Below are positions 36,501-47,228 of a stretch of 64,000 bases of DNA, one piece after another (within the stretch, counting starts at the first letter, position 1; each line of letters starts with the position of its first letter). The DNA comes from Cymbidium sinense (taxonomy: Eukaryota; Streptophyta; Magnoliopsida; Asparagales; Orchidaceae): positions 144,370,488-144,434,487 of the forward strand of contig CM038214.1 in the NCBI GenBank assembly GCA_021442155.1, read 5' to 3'. The notes beneath the pieces are model-generated. The model saw only the letters and a program-made list of their open reading frames with translations. It made no database searches and was not told the DNA's origin. A program made the position numbers and the translations under genes.

Positions 36501-38976
36501 CCCAGTGATCAGGGCCCAGGGTCAGGGTCCAGCCTGGGCCTGGGCTCAGAGTCTTAGCTGCCTTAGGGTCAGATCATGGCCTAGGTCTTTAAAAATAAAC
36601 AAACCAAGAGGTTTTAGGTTTATTCTAGATCCTTTATTTATCTTTAGTTTATTTATCTTTATCTTTAATTTAGAATTTATCTTATTTAGCTTACTATTTA
36701 TCTAGCCTATTTATATTAGTTTATTTTATCTTAGTTAATTTTATGTAGGTTTAGTTTATTTTTAGTCAGTTTATTTTTTTATTTTGTTTAAGTAGGTTTT
36801 ATAACCTATTTTTTAGTAGTTTAGCTCTACATCATTTGTGGTTTTTTTTTTTAGGTATTTTTTAGGTTTTATTTTTTTTAGTTTAGGTTTAGTATTTTAA
36901 GTTTATCTTTATTTTATTTTAGTATTTTGGTTGGTTTATTTATTTTGGCATATTTTATTTTGTTTATTTAATTTAATTTAATTTATTTTATTTAGTTATG
37001 TTAGGTTTATATCTTTTAGGTTAGTTTTATTTTATTTTAAGATCACTTTATCTATTTTAATTATTTTATATATTGGCCTTTTATTATTAGTTTATTTTAT
37101 TTAGTTTAGTTTAGTTCATATTTTATCTACAATTTTTTAATTTTATTTAGTTTTAGTCAGCCTAAGTTAGTTTATCTTTATATTTATTTAAGTCAGATTA
37201 TATTCTCTTTATTTGTGTCTTATATTTTAGCCTTGGGCTCAGTGGTCCGTGGTCCTATTCAGTATTCAGGTTTGGCCCAGGATCTTCAGTGGCCTGGCTC
37301 CTGCTTGTGGCTTAAAAGCCCACCCATCTGGGGCCTAGTCTGGCCCAGTCACCAGTTTCAGTGGCTCCTCAGTCTACTCTGAGCCTGTGATCTGCCAGGG
37401 CTAAAAGTGGCCCAGGACTCCAGGGCCCAGTGGTCTCAGTGGCTGTGGCTCAGCAGGTCTGAGTCCCAGTCCCAGGGCCCATGCCTTGCCCAGGGCCTCA
37501 GGCTGGCCTCAGCTCAGTGCCTAGGCCCATTTAGGCCCATGTGGTCCTAGTGGCCCAGAGCCTAGGGCCAGCTCAGTTTCAAGCCCAGGTCAGTCTAGGC
37601 CCAGTTTAGTGGCCCAGCCTGTGGCCCAGGCCGAGGCTCAGTGGTCTGGGCTCAGATCTTTAGGGCCCAGCCCAGGTCTGCCCAGGGCTCCACTCATTAG
37701 CCTTGCCTAGTGGCTCCAATTTAAAAAAAATCAAACCCCAGACTCTAGGTCTTGGCCTAAGCTCTATTTATTCTTTAATTTATCTTTATCTTCCATTTTA
37801 AGCCTTTTATCTTTTATCTTACACTAGCCTTTATCTTTATCTAAGCCTTTTTATCTTAGCCATTCATCCCCAGCTCAGCAGCCTTTTTATTCCATTATCT
37901 ATCTTATATCTTTAGCTCAGCTTAGGCTCTAGTCAGTGCCCAGAGGGCCTTTGGGCCCAGGGCTGTCAGCCTAGGCCCAGGGCCTAGGGCCCATCCTAGC
38001 CTCATGGCTAGGCCCATGCCTCTCAGCTCAGGTCAGATCAGTGGCCAGGCCTTTTAGGGCCTAGTGCAAGATCCAGAACCCAGTGGACTGCCTGGCTTAC
38101 CTAGGGCTCAGGGCTCATGGCCCAGTGCAGCCCAGTATTTAGGGCCAGTGGCCCAGGTCAGAGGTCCAGATCAGTGGCCTGTGGTCAGTCAGGTCAGGCC
38201 CAGATCAGTGGTTTTGGTTTATTTTAAATTAACCAAACCCAACAGTTTTAGTTTTTATTATTTAGTTTATTTTATTTATTTTAGTTTATTTTATTATTTT
38301 TATTTAGTTTATTTTATTTTATTTAGTTAGTTTATTTATTTTAGTATTTATTATAGTTTATTTGGTATTTTTAGCTATTTTAATTTTATTTTAGTTGGTT
38401 TTATTTTTATTTTATTTTATTAAGTTTTATTTTTATTTTAGTTTTAGGTATGTTTTAATTTTATTTTTTAGGTTAGGTTTTAGGTTTATTTTGTATTCTA
38501 GTTTTATTTAGTTAGGTTTATTTTAGTTATTTTATTTAGTTTAGTTTTAGTTTGGTTTAGTTTACTTTATTTATTTAGTTTATTTAGCAGGTTTATTTAT
38601 TTATTTTATTTTATTTAGTTTAGGTTTTAGTTTAGGTTTAGTTTATTTTATTTAGTTTAGGTACATTTTAGGTTTAGTTTTATTTTATTTTATTTTTATT
38701 TTATTTTACATTTTTATTATATTATGGTTTTATTCGTTTATTTTATTGTAGTTTAGTAGTTTCTTTATTTTATTATTATTTTTTATTTTTATTTTATTTT
38801 TTTTAGGTTTATGTTTAGGTTTTAGTTTAGGTTTTTATTTTATTTTATTTTATTTAGGTTTAAGTTTTAATTATTTATTTTTTATTTTGGTTTTATTTAG
38901 TTTGGGTATAGGTTTTTAGGTTTTCAGTCATTATTTAGGGTTTAGAGTTTACAATTTAGGGTTTTAGGGCTTAAGG
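30571..38976 (+). repeat. GC-alternating satellite with ~1.77-kb dimeric higher-order repeat
   Basis: T-rich blocks alternate with GC-rich blocks of CAGTGG, GGCCCAGGGCC and GCTCAGG words (about 31320-32460, 32580-32920, 33570-34160, 34410-34810, 35400-35940, 36100-36580, 37220-37715 and 37900-38210). Two junction types alternate. Type A (AAGCAAACCC) has cores near 32474, 34182, 35961 and 37733. Type B (AAACCAG plus GGTTTTAG-like) has cores near 32941, 34833, 36600 and 38235. A-to-A spacing is 1708-1779 and B-to-B is 1635-1892. An earlier junction lies at 30671-30700. Open frames in the GC blocks (for example 31438-31806, 33619-33972) code Gly/Pro/Gln/Ala-rich low-complexity sequence and are artefacts of the repeat. 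Confidence 0.75.
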
Positions 38977-40156
38977 TTTTTTTTTTTTATGAAACCCCAT
39001 ATAGGGGGAATTTTATTACCACAAAAAGAGGGTTACAAGGTCCTTAACATGTGATAAACTCCAAAACTACTGCTCAAAGAGCTACAATCATCCTAGAGAG
39101 TAAATTCCCTATCTAAGTACAACCAAAAGCAAAGTAAAAGAGAAAAATAAATCAAAAGATATAAAATGATTAACATAGATAAGCCAATGGATAGATCTGG
39201 GCCAAAGCTCTTTAGGATGAGAGAATGCATGGCATTAGGGAGCAAACCTACAAGAGAAAAAGAGAAATGCATCTGCAAAAATGTAGAAAGATAAAAATTA
39301 GAACAATTAAATACATAAAGTAAAAAAAAGCAAAGATAAACCGAGAAAATTATAGAGAAGTGTGTGAGAGAAGGCTCAGCACCACACCAAATTGGGCAGA
39401 TGTAAATATGAGCATCTAAACTTCATGAAGTGTTACATCATAAGAGCTACTACCAAACCAAAAGGAGGAAATCTTCACAACCATCATACCTACAAACCCA
39501 GTGGGAAGATAGCACCATTTGTTGAAAGTCTTATGATTTTAGTACTTGCAAACCTAAATAAAGCTATATACACTAAAAAAAGAGACAAAGAATGAGAATG
39601 GGAAAGGGGATCCCATGTGATAAATATCATCAATATAGTCACCATAGCATGAGAATCCCTACACATATGAAAATGAACCATCTTTGCTAGATCCACCTTT
39701 TTAATACTAGAGCCAAGAGTATAATTAGGCCAACATGTAAACCCACCACAAGAAAATAATAGAAAAGGCCAGGCAGAGGATAGAAACAATATACAACCGG
39801 TTGAAAAGTCTATTATAATCCTGCTTGGCAAATAAATTAGCATGTAAATAACACCATCCCAATCATATGGGACATATATAAAACTTACAGTGAGTACCGT
39901 GAATATGGCCGTAAAAGGAACCCATTCGAATAAGCAATGCGATGTTAACAACCCCTTGTTAATAATCATCAAGTTAACAAACAAAGAAATGTAAAGCGAG
40001 ATAAAGATAACCCAAACCCAAAATACAACAGAAATGTAATAGACAAACCAAGATGGGAATGCAAAGAACGATTAGGTGGACCGCCATAGGTATTGCATCC
40101 CACCACAAACAACACCAAATAAAAACAATCAGAGAGACAACCCCAATAAAGCCTAA
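38977..40156 (-). mobile_element. LINE copy D, 5'-truncated 3'-UTR fragment
   Basis: T12 at 38977-38988 is followed by ATGAAACCCCAT and GGGTTACAAGGTCC, the same 3' end as copies B and C. It extends further 5' than copy C, matching copy B's 3' UTR (ACACCATCCCAATCA, ACAACCCCTTGTTAATAAT). It ends near 40156, where satellite resumes. A weak candidate target-site duplication is GGCTTAAG before the T-run versus AGCCTAAG after the 5' end. Removing its ~1.18 kb restores the ~1.77-kb satellite period, so the insertion postdates the array. Confidence 0.8.
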
Positions 40157-41240
40157 GTTTTGTCAGTTTTAGGTTTTTAGGTTTTAGGATAGGCTCAGCT
40201 TATAGGGTTTGGGCTCAGTGGTAGTTTCAGGTTATGGAGGAGAGGCTCAGTTTCAGCCTAGGGCCCAGGTTGGCTCAGTCAGGCCCAGTGTATTTAGGCT
40301 CAGAGCCCAGGGCTTAGGGCCCAGTTTAGTGGCTCAGTCAGGGCCCAGTGGCCCAGTGGCCCAGTGGCTCAGGTCAGATCAATCAGGGCCCAAGCCCAGG
40401 CCCAGTTAGGGCCTGGTGGGTCAGGCCCAGGGCTCAGCAGTCACAGGCCTGGGGCCCAGTGTCACCAGGGCCAGGCTCAGGGCCTGTGGTCAGGCCAGTG
40501 GAGGATCTAGGGCCTATGGCCTAGGGCTCATTACATCTGAGACTAGGGCCTAGAGCCCAGCCTATCAGGTTTCAGGTCAGCCTGGCTCAGTGAACAGGGC
40601 CTGGTGGTAGGGTCTTTAAGATCCAGCCCAGAGCCTAGTCCTAGCATTTTATCAAACTAAGCAAACCCAGAGGCTAGTCTCATGCTTTATTTTAATCTTA
40701 TTTTATTTTATCTTTTACATATCTTAGGTCATTTTAATTTCTTTAGCCTTAACTAAACAACATTTTTATCCAGCATCTTTATCTTTGTGTTTAGATTATT
40801 TATCTTTATCCTTAGTATTTATTACTTACTTTACTCATTTTACCCAGGCTCAGCCTAGCTCAGGTTTTAGCCCATAAGCCTAGCTCATTTTATTATCTAG
40901 TTTAGCTCAGCCTAGTGGTCTTGGGCCTAAGTGGGGCCTGGGCCCAGTCCTGTAGCCCAGATCAGGGCCCAGGTCAGGGCCCAGGGTCAGGGCTAGGCCC
41001 AGGGCCCAGGGCCCAAAGCCCAGACTCAGCCTCAGTGGCCCATTGTGGCTCTACCATGGCATCTGCCCAGGGCCTGGCTCAGGGCCCAGGGCTCAGTGGC
41101 CCATGGCCCAGTGGCCTGGGGTCCATGGCTCAGCCTAGAGTCAACCCATTAGGCCTAGGTCAGGTGGCTGGGTCATCTGACTTGTGGTTGTGGTGGGCCA
41201 GTAGGCTAATTTTCTTTTAAAAAGAAGGGCAGTTTAGTTT
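40157..41240 (+). repeat. Continuation of the ~1.77-kb GC-alternating satellite
   Basis: After LINE D the satellite resumes in phase: a GC block at 40190-40645, a type A junction with core near 40662 (ACTAAGCAAACCCAG), a GC block at 40840-41210, and a degenerate type B junction near 41214-41240. The frames at 40209-40409 and 40915-41220 are repeat-derived low-complexity translations, not genes. Confidence 0.7.
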
Positions 41241-42516
41241 ATTTAATCATAATTTTATTTATTTTAGTTTTATTGATTTTAGGTTTATTATTTATTTTAT
41301 TTAGATTTTTTTTGATTTTAAGTATTTTATACCGTTATTTATTTTAGTTAATTTGAAGTTTAGGTTTATTTTTAGTCCATTTATTTATTATTTAGGTTTA
41401 GGTTTTATTCCAACTATCCATCTTTATTATAGGTTTTAGCTCAAATTAGGTTTAGTAGGTTTTATCTCACTCATTTAGATTTTTTTTATCTAGGCCATGT
41501 TTTATTTTTAGTTTTAGCTTTAGTTTAAAATTTTATCAATTTATTTAAAAGTTTAATAACTGAGAAATGCATTTTAGTCTAGTTTATTTTAGGCTCACAT
41601 TTTAGTTTATTACTTTATCATTTAGGATTTTTTTTTTAGTTTTAGATTTTAATCAAAGCTTCCCTTATATATAGTTTAGTTTTATTTAGTTTATTTATTT
41701 TATTTTAGTCATTTTATTTTTTTATTTACATTTTTTATTTTAAAGATATCTTAGGTTTATTATATTTGATAGTTTAGTTTAGGTTTTCTTGCTTTTATTT
41801 TAGTTTATTTTATTTATTAGTTTATTTTAATTTTAGACTTAAGTTTAGTTTATTTTGGATTATATTATTTTATTATTTTATTTAAGTTTAGGTTTTGTAT
41901 TTATTTTATTTTAGGTTTTTTTTAATTTTTTAATTTTTTAATTTTATTTTATTTTTTATTTTATTTTATTATTTTATTATTTTATTATTTTATTATTTTA
42001 AAATTTTTTTTTTTATTTTTTATTTTTTTATTTTTATTTTTTTTTTAATTTTTTTTATTATTTTTATTATTTTATTATTTTTTTTTATTTTTTTATTTTT
42101 TTCATTTTATATTTATTTTTTAAAATTAATTTAATTTTATTTATTTATTTTATTTATTTTTTAAGTTTTATTTTAGCTTTGGTTTTAGTTGGATTTAGGA
42201 TTAGGATTAGTATGACCATGCCTCATTCAGGGTAGGGAGGTCAGGAAAATAGTAAGTTTTAGGGTAGGGTCAGGAGTTGTAGTGATCAGTGAGCTCAGGG
42301 TTAGTAAATTTTTTAGGTCAGAATAGGGTTAGGGCCTAGGGAATCAGTGATCAGGCCTGAGGGTCATGGTTTATAGTGATTAGAGAGAGTACTAGGATTT
42401 AAAGTCAGCCAGTTTTTAGTAAAGGTTTTAGAAGAGGGTTTAGGGTCAGGGTGTGGGGGTAGAGTTTTAGGGTTTAGTTTGTGTTGGGTTTAGGTATGAT
42501 GATTTATTTAATTCCA
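41241..42516 (+). repeat. Simple TTTTA / TTATTTTA DNA
   Basis: T-rich satellite grades into near-pure simple sequence at about 41920-42160 (TTTTAATTTT, then TTATTTTATTATTTTA runs). It then changes to a TTAGGGTCAGG-type stretch at 42180-42515. No gene is seen. Confidence 0.65.
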
Positions 42517-42790
42517 ACTATTTTCATGGTTCCCTTTCTTTATATCAATTTCTTGAAGCCTATTTCAAAGACACTGTGAAAGGTCATATAAAAATTTTAA
42601 TTTCTATTACCTTTATCTGGTTCATCTAGATGGATAGAAATGATGCTAAATATCGTGGTATTTTTATGAAACACAAAAGGATTCTGGCTTGAACTAAAGA
42701 AAAAAATTCATGCTTTTTTTAATGCCAATCTTATTAGTAACATTCATTTTATAGGTTACAAATTTATGGTTTTAGAGGGATATAGTTCTC
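42517..42790 (+). pseudogene. Inverted piece of LINE copy E ORF2 (region after the zinc-binding domain)
   Basis: On the + strand this reads residues like LYQFLEAYFKDTVKGHIKI and WMDRNDAKYRGI. They match the minus-strand frame of copy B at 11560-11330 (LYQLLEVYFDNAIKGHIKI, then RNDTKHH-like) and continue to about 42780. Its orientation is opposite to the rest of copy E, so an inversion junction lies at about 42790-42815. Between the two pieces about 0.4 kb of ORF2 (the zinc-binding region) is missing. The order differs from simple twin-priming inversion. Confidence 0.75.
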
Positions 42791-42814
42791 AAGTTTGTTT
42801 TCATTTCGATTATT

Positions 42815-45604
42815 ATTGAGCCAAAAAGAATTAACTTTGATAGCAGTAGTAGAGTGGGTACATAATTGGGAGTCAATCGAACTTGCCAATCCAATTGTCT
42901 TGCCAAAAGGAGGAAGAACCCGACTGGATACCCCAAGATTTTAATGATTCAGCAACCCATTTAATGGAACAAAGCCGTTTCCAAACCGGAGAGTCACCAA
43001 CATTATAAGCATAGTTAAGAGGGTGTTTTCCTTGACAATATTTTTTCATCATAAAATTAGCCCAAATGCTATCATTCTTTCTAAAATTCCACCAAAGTTT
43101 ATGAGAGAAACTAATGATAGCTTCACGAATAGGTTTGCAACCAAGAGAAGCTTAACCTAAAAGAGCACAACATTTATGCCAAGATGTTCAATGCATTCTT
43201 TTGATAGAATTATTGGAGCCCCAAAAAAATTTGTTAAGCAAACAATCAATTCTAATAAGAGTGGCATTACTGTGAATTATAGTTTGAATCAAATAAAGAG
43301 GCATAGAGTTGAGAGTGCTTTAAGGATAGTGAGCGCACACCAAAGGATAGTAAATGGAATTCCCAAATAGATATTTTATTTGTAATTTTTTGAATTAATT
43401 CATCAAAAGGTGGGAACGTTTCGTGCCTTTAAAGAGAAAAGCACCCAAGTACTTAAGAGGTAAGTGTTGATGTTTAAAATTTGTGATATGAAGGATTTGA
43501 TTGATTTTATTATTAGAGATACTAGAGGATGTGATAAAATATATTTTGTTATCATTGATCGAAAGGCCACTTTCTATACCAAATTTATTTAAAAAATTCT
43601 TAAGATGCTTGATGTGATGAGCATTGCAAAAAATAATGAAATCATCGTCAAAACTTAGATGGGAAATAGGGAGACCACCAATAGTTCAGTAGTACATACT
43701 ATGATTTTTTAAGAATAAATCATTGATGCTCCTTGATAAGTACTCAATAGTAATAATAAATAAAGTTGAGATAAGGGATCCCCTTGTCTTAATCCATGGG
43801 AAGAGGGAAAGAAACCCAAGGCTTCTTATTAAGCAAAAAAAAAACCATGCATTATTAATACAATTTTCAATATGAATAGTTAATTTTCTAGAAACCCAAA
43901 TAAATTTAGAATATGAAAAAGGAAATCCCAAGAGTTGTTATTAAAGGATTTGGTAATATCTAATTTGAAAAGAATGTTGTCCTCTATAATCTTGGCATCA
44001 AGATCATGAATTAATTCTTGGGCAAGTAAAATATTATCGAATAGATCTACCTCTAACAAAACCAGTATTTTAGAGAGATATTCTATTCAAGTAAAGGACT
44101 AAGTATGTTTGTAAGGATTTTGGAAATCAATTTATTGAAAAAGGTGCAAAGACTAATAGTCTAAAATAACTCCAAAAGTCATCTTATCTTTTAGGTATGA
44201 GAATAATAGAAGTACTAGAAAATATCTGGAAAAAATTACAATTGAAAAAATCAATCACTACCTCAATCAAATCATTTTAATGATAAACCAGCATTTCTAA
44301 AAAAAAATTGAGTCAAACCCTCTACCAACAAATGTAATCAAAATTCATACTATTAAGAATTTTAAAAAAAATTTCTTCAATAGTAACGATGGTAACCAAA
44401 TCATTATCATCATTATTAATAATAGAAGAATCGCATTTGGAAATCACTTCATAAGGGAAATTCTTATTAAGCATACTTCTAAAGTAATTAATCATAATCC
44501 TTAATATATTTTTTTTCCATAATCCAATCACATTTTCATTTTTAATTTTAGAATATTATTCAAGGCTCTCTTTTTATTAACCAAAGCATGGAAATACCTA
44601 GTATTCCTGTCACCGTCCACAATATGTTTACTAGTATCTTTTTAGTGCCAATAAGCCTATTCCATATTTTGGAAATTGATAAGTTTATCTTTAGCCTCAA
44701 ATCTATAAGCTTAGAAGGATCATACATAACAAAGATTTCAAGATCACAAACCAACATGTCAATGTCTTTAATATTAGCAAAAAAGTTTTTAAAACAAAGC
44801 TTGTTCCACCAACCCAAATGTTGTTTAAGTCTTTTAAGTTTTAACCAAAGTCTATTCATCCCCTAAATGAATTATCGTTGTAAAGGGCTTTTCAAATTTT
44901 AACGATAATCAATATCAATCCACATGTTGGAATCTAAGAGGAGAGAGTTATTAAGTCTATTAGAATTATCTTTAACAGAAACCATAAGAGGAGCACGTTC
45001 AAATAAGGTTCTTCTTAAAGGATCAATATAAGTTATAGACCATTGAGTAATCCAATGAGTATTAAAAGAATCATGTCAACCTTGCCAAATCTAGAGCCAA
45101 GTGTGATTAGAACTCAATATCAACCAAATTGCAATCAAGGATCATATTTGAAAATTCTTCCATAGAATATTGGGAGAGCAACCACCACTCATTCAGAAGA
45201 AAAAAGAATAGTTGAATACCACCCACAAACCAAGGTTTGTTGGAGGTAGCAAAATCTCAAATTCTCCAAAGGAGATTTTGACTAGATCTTTAACAAGATT
45301 CATAAACAAAAGAACCCAAAACACAATAGTCTCCATTAAAAAAATTGTGCATTAACAACTTGTTGAAAATTATCAATAGAAACCTCAATGAAATTATTCC
45401 AAAACACCGGATCTTATTACTAACATTGGAGTAAAATTTATTGAACCCGATCATTCTAGCAACATGGTTAATTTTATTATCATGAATAAGAGGTTCCAAA
45501 ATAATGAGTAAAGAAATATTATGAATGCGACAAAGATTTCTAATGCAATTGTGAATAGAGAGGGTACCAATCCCCCTAACATTCCAAACATGAAAATTAA
45601 TCAT
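42815..45604 (-). pseudogene. LINE copy E ORF2: endonuclease and reverse transcriptase remnant
   Basis: The ATG at 45604 begins MINFHVWNVRGIG, the N-terminal strand of an L1-type AP endonuclease, followed by the IILEPLIH block. The linker to RT has KLKRLKQHL and WNKLCFKNFF at 44850-44780. The RT core has HGLRQGDPL at about 43800-43774 and the catalytic box as FDDDFIIF near 43655-43625, so both catalytic Asp codons survive but the preceding Ala is changed. The thumb region has a frame-shifted ALTILKALSTLCLFI near 43300. Multiple stops and frameshifts break it. It ends at the inversion junction, so the zinc-binding and RNase H regions are absent or displaced. Confidence 0.8.
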
Positions 45605-47040
45605 AATAAAAAGAAAAGGGGGGTGAACTAGGGTTCATTAAGAGAGGAGTGGGAGGCCTTAACCAATCTAGTGTTTTTGGACAATTTGAGAGGACAATTT
45701 TTAACACTTTTTTTTTTTTTTTAGCATGATAAGTTTGAAAACCATTTTCTTTTCCCCTTGAATCATCATCGGAGTAAAATTTAGTAACATTGGTCACCAG
45801 AGACTTCTCCAAGTGTTTATGGGTAAATTCACACTCTTTCAAATCTAGATTAAGTTGAAAAGTAGGATTAACATGAATATCAAGATTTAAAATGAGAGAC
45901 TGATGATTTAGAACCATTTAAAGCACAAATAGTTAAATGATGATAAATATTTTAGCATGCTCAACATCATTTAAATCCTCATTGAAAACTTCATTTTCAT
46001 TGATCAAAGCCAGCATAGATGTAGAGATAGAATCAAAGGAAATAGAATCATCATCCAATATTTTTGAAATTTTTTTATTCTCCACATTAAAAATGTTCAA
46101 GAAGAAGATAAGAGGTAATTCATCCTTCCCAATCTAAAAATCATATCAATAGTAGCATAAATTGGTTCAATAGGAATAACCTTGATATTCAATGAATCAA
46201 CCTCAATTGCATCCTTTAAACCATTCTTAGGATCCAAGGCTATTTTTTGAACATATGTAGGGATCGGCTTATGACTAAGAGCAAGATTATTTTGGGAGGA
46301 TTTTGCTTTTTTAAATGGGGATGGAGAATAGAACATTCTGAATGATCATGGCCATGAATTTTATAATAAAAATAAAAAATTGGAAGATTCTCCAATTCAA
46401 CCTTTTGCGAATACCCATATTTTTCAAAGCCAATCCAATCTTCCTTATGATATTTTACAATTATGTCTATTTCCACTAGGATGAGGGCTAGATTGCTCAA
46501 CAATAGCTTGATTGAGTTGTGAAGGTCGACAAAAAAAGAGTCCCAATAAAAAAGTACATGATGAGTAAAAATGGATGTGCATATTAGAAGAGATAACCAA
46601 ATGTGGACAATAGTAAATTCCTCCTTAATGTCAAAAGGTGACCACTTAAGTGCATTTGACAATTAAAGATGATGAAGAATGACATGCAAAAACACGTGAA
46701 TAATCTAGAACATTAGAAAGTTGTATCGGAATATGCCAAGGGTTAATAAGACCAATCAAAAAGGCATCTGTTAGCTTAAGATTATGAAAATAAGGTGTGG
46801 ATCTTATCCAAATTTGAACGATGTAAAGCAATTTTTTTGACAAGAGGGAATTCAAAACGTTTTGTCAATAATTCAACATCGACATCAGAGCACATAATGG
46901 TCAGCAAACCACAGAAAGAGATCAAAATGAGAATAATTGATTCAATAGGGTGAGAAGCCTTACAAAAGAGAACTTCCTTAAAGTATTTAGTAGAAGATAA
47001 TGCAATAGGGCCGCCAATCTCCAAAGTGTCGGATGCCCTA
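45597..47040 (-). pseudogene. LINE copy E ORF1: DUF4283-like protein with degenerate zinc knuckle
   Basis: The segment at 46662-46300 reads VEIDIIVKYHKEDWIGF, then LENLPIFYFYYKIHGHDHSEC. The C-terminal His and Cys of a CCHC knuckle are present, but the first two cysteine positions are tyrosines, so zinc binding is lost. Upstream (47024-46782) is hydrophobic sequence with FPLVKKIALHR that fits the N-terminal half of plant LINE ORF1. The C-terminal part (45917-45597) is lysine/serine-rich. Its stop at 45597 overlaps the ORF2 start at 45604 in the same TATGATTAA arrangement as copy B. Frameshifts separate the pieces. Confidence 0.7.
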
Positions 47041-47228
47041 GTCTAAGCATCTAAAATTTGAGTGAGCCAAAAGAATTGAACTCACCATAAATTATAAAGA
47101 ACAAAAGCATCACAATCGATGTCATCAAGCTAGAATTTGGAAATTGAAGTAAAATGCAGATCCCTATTGGATGCACACCAAGATGGAATCAGAAGCCAGA
47201 GAAAAAGAACATCAGGGGGGAGAGAGGC

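Larger units (their letters stand above)
42517..47228 (-). mobile_element. LINE copy E: L1-type element, rearranged and lacking its 3' end
   Basis: From 47228 down to about 42815, the minus strand carries a 5' region, ORF1 and ORF2 up to a point equivalent to position ~12020 of copy B. The adjoining 42517-42790 carries a later part of ORF2 on the opposite (+) strand. No copy of the long 3' UTR or poly(A) tail is attached. It is clearly the same broad family as copy B: colinear domains and an identical ORF1/ORF2 overlap arrangement. Sequence divergence is considerable. TTTAGG satellite lies on both sides. Confidence 0.8.

Noticed and set aside
31380..38330. Many overlapping open frames with Gly/Pro/Ala/Gln/Ser-rich products in the GC-rich blocks (for example 31438-31806, 33606-33972, 35571-35948)
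   Set aside because: They are translations of CAGTGGCCCAGGGCC-type repeats in all frames. They show no domains and no codon structure, and their ends follow the block boundaries. Repeat composition that lacks stop codons explains them.
30571..41240. CRISPR-like pattern of short repeats with variable spacers
   Set aside because: Repeat words are degenerate, unevenly spaced and embedded in kilobase-scale satellite units of a plant genome. There are no constant direct repeats and no cas genes.
41920..42160. Possible AT-rich replication origin or matrix-attachment region
   Set aside because: It is simply TTTTA/TTATTTTA simple sequence. Nothing in the bases distinguishes such a function from low complexity.
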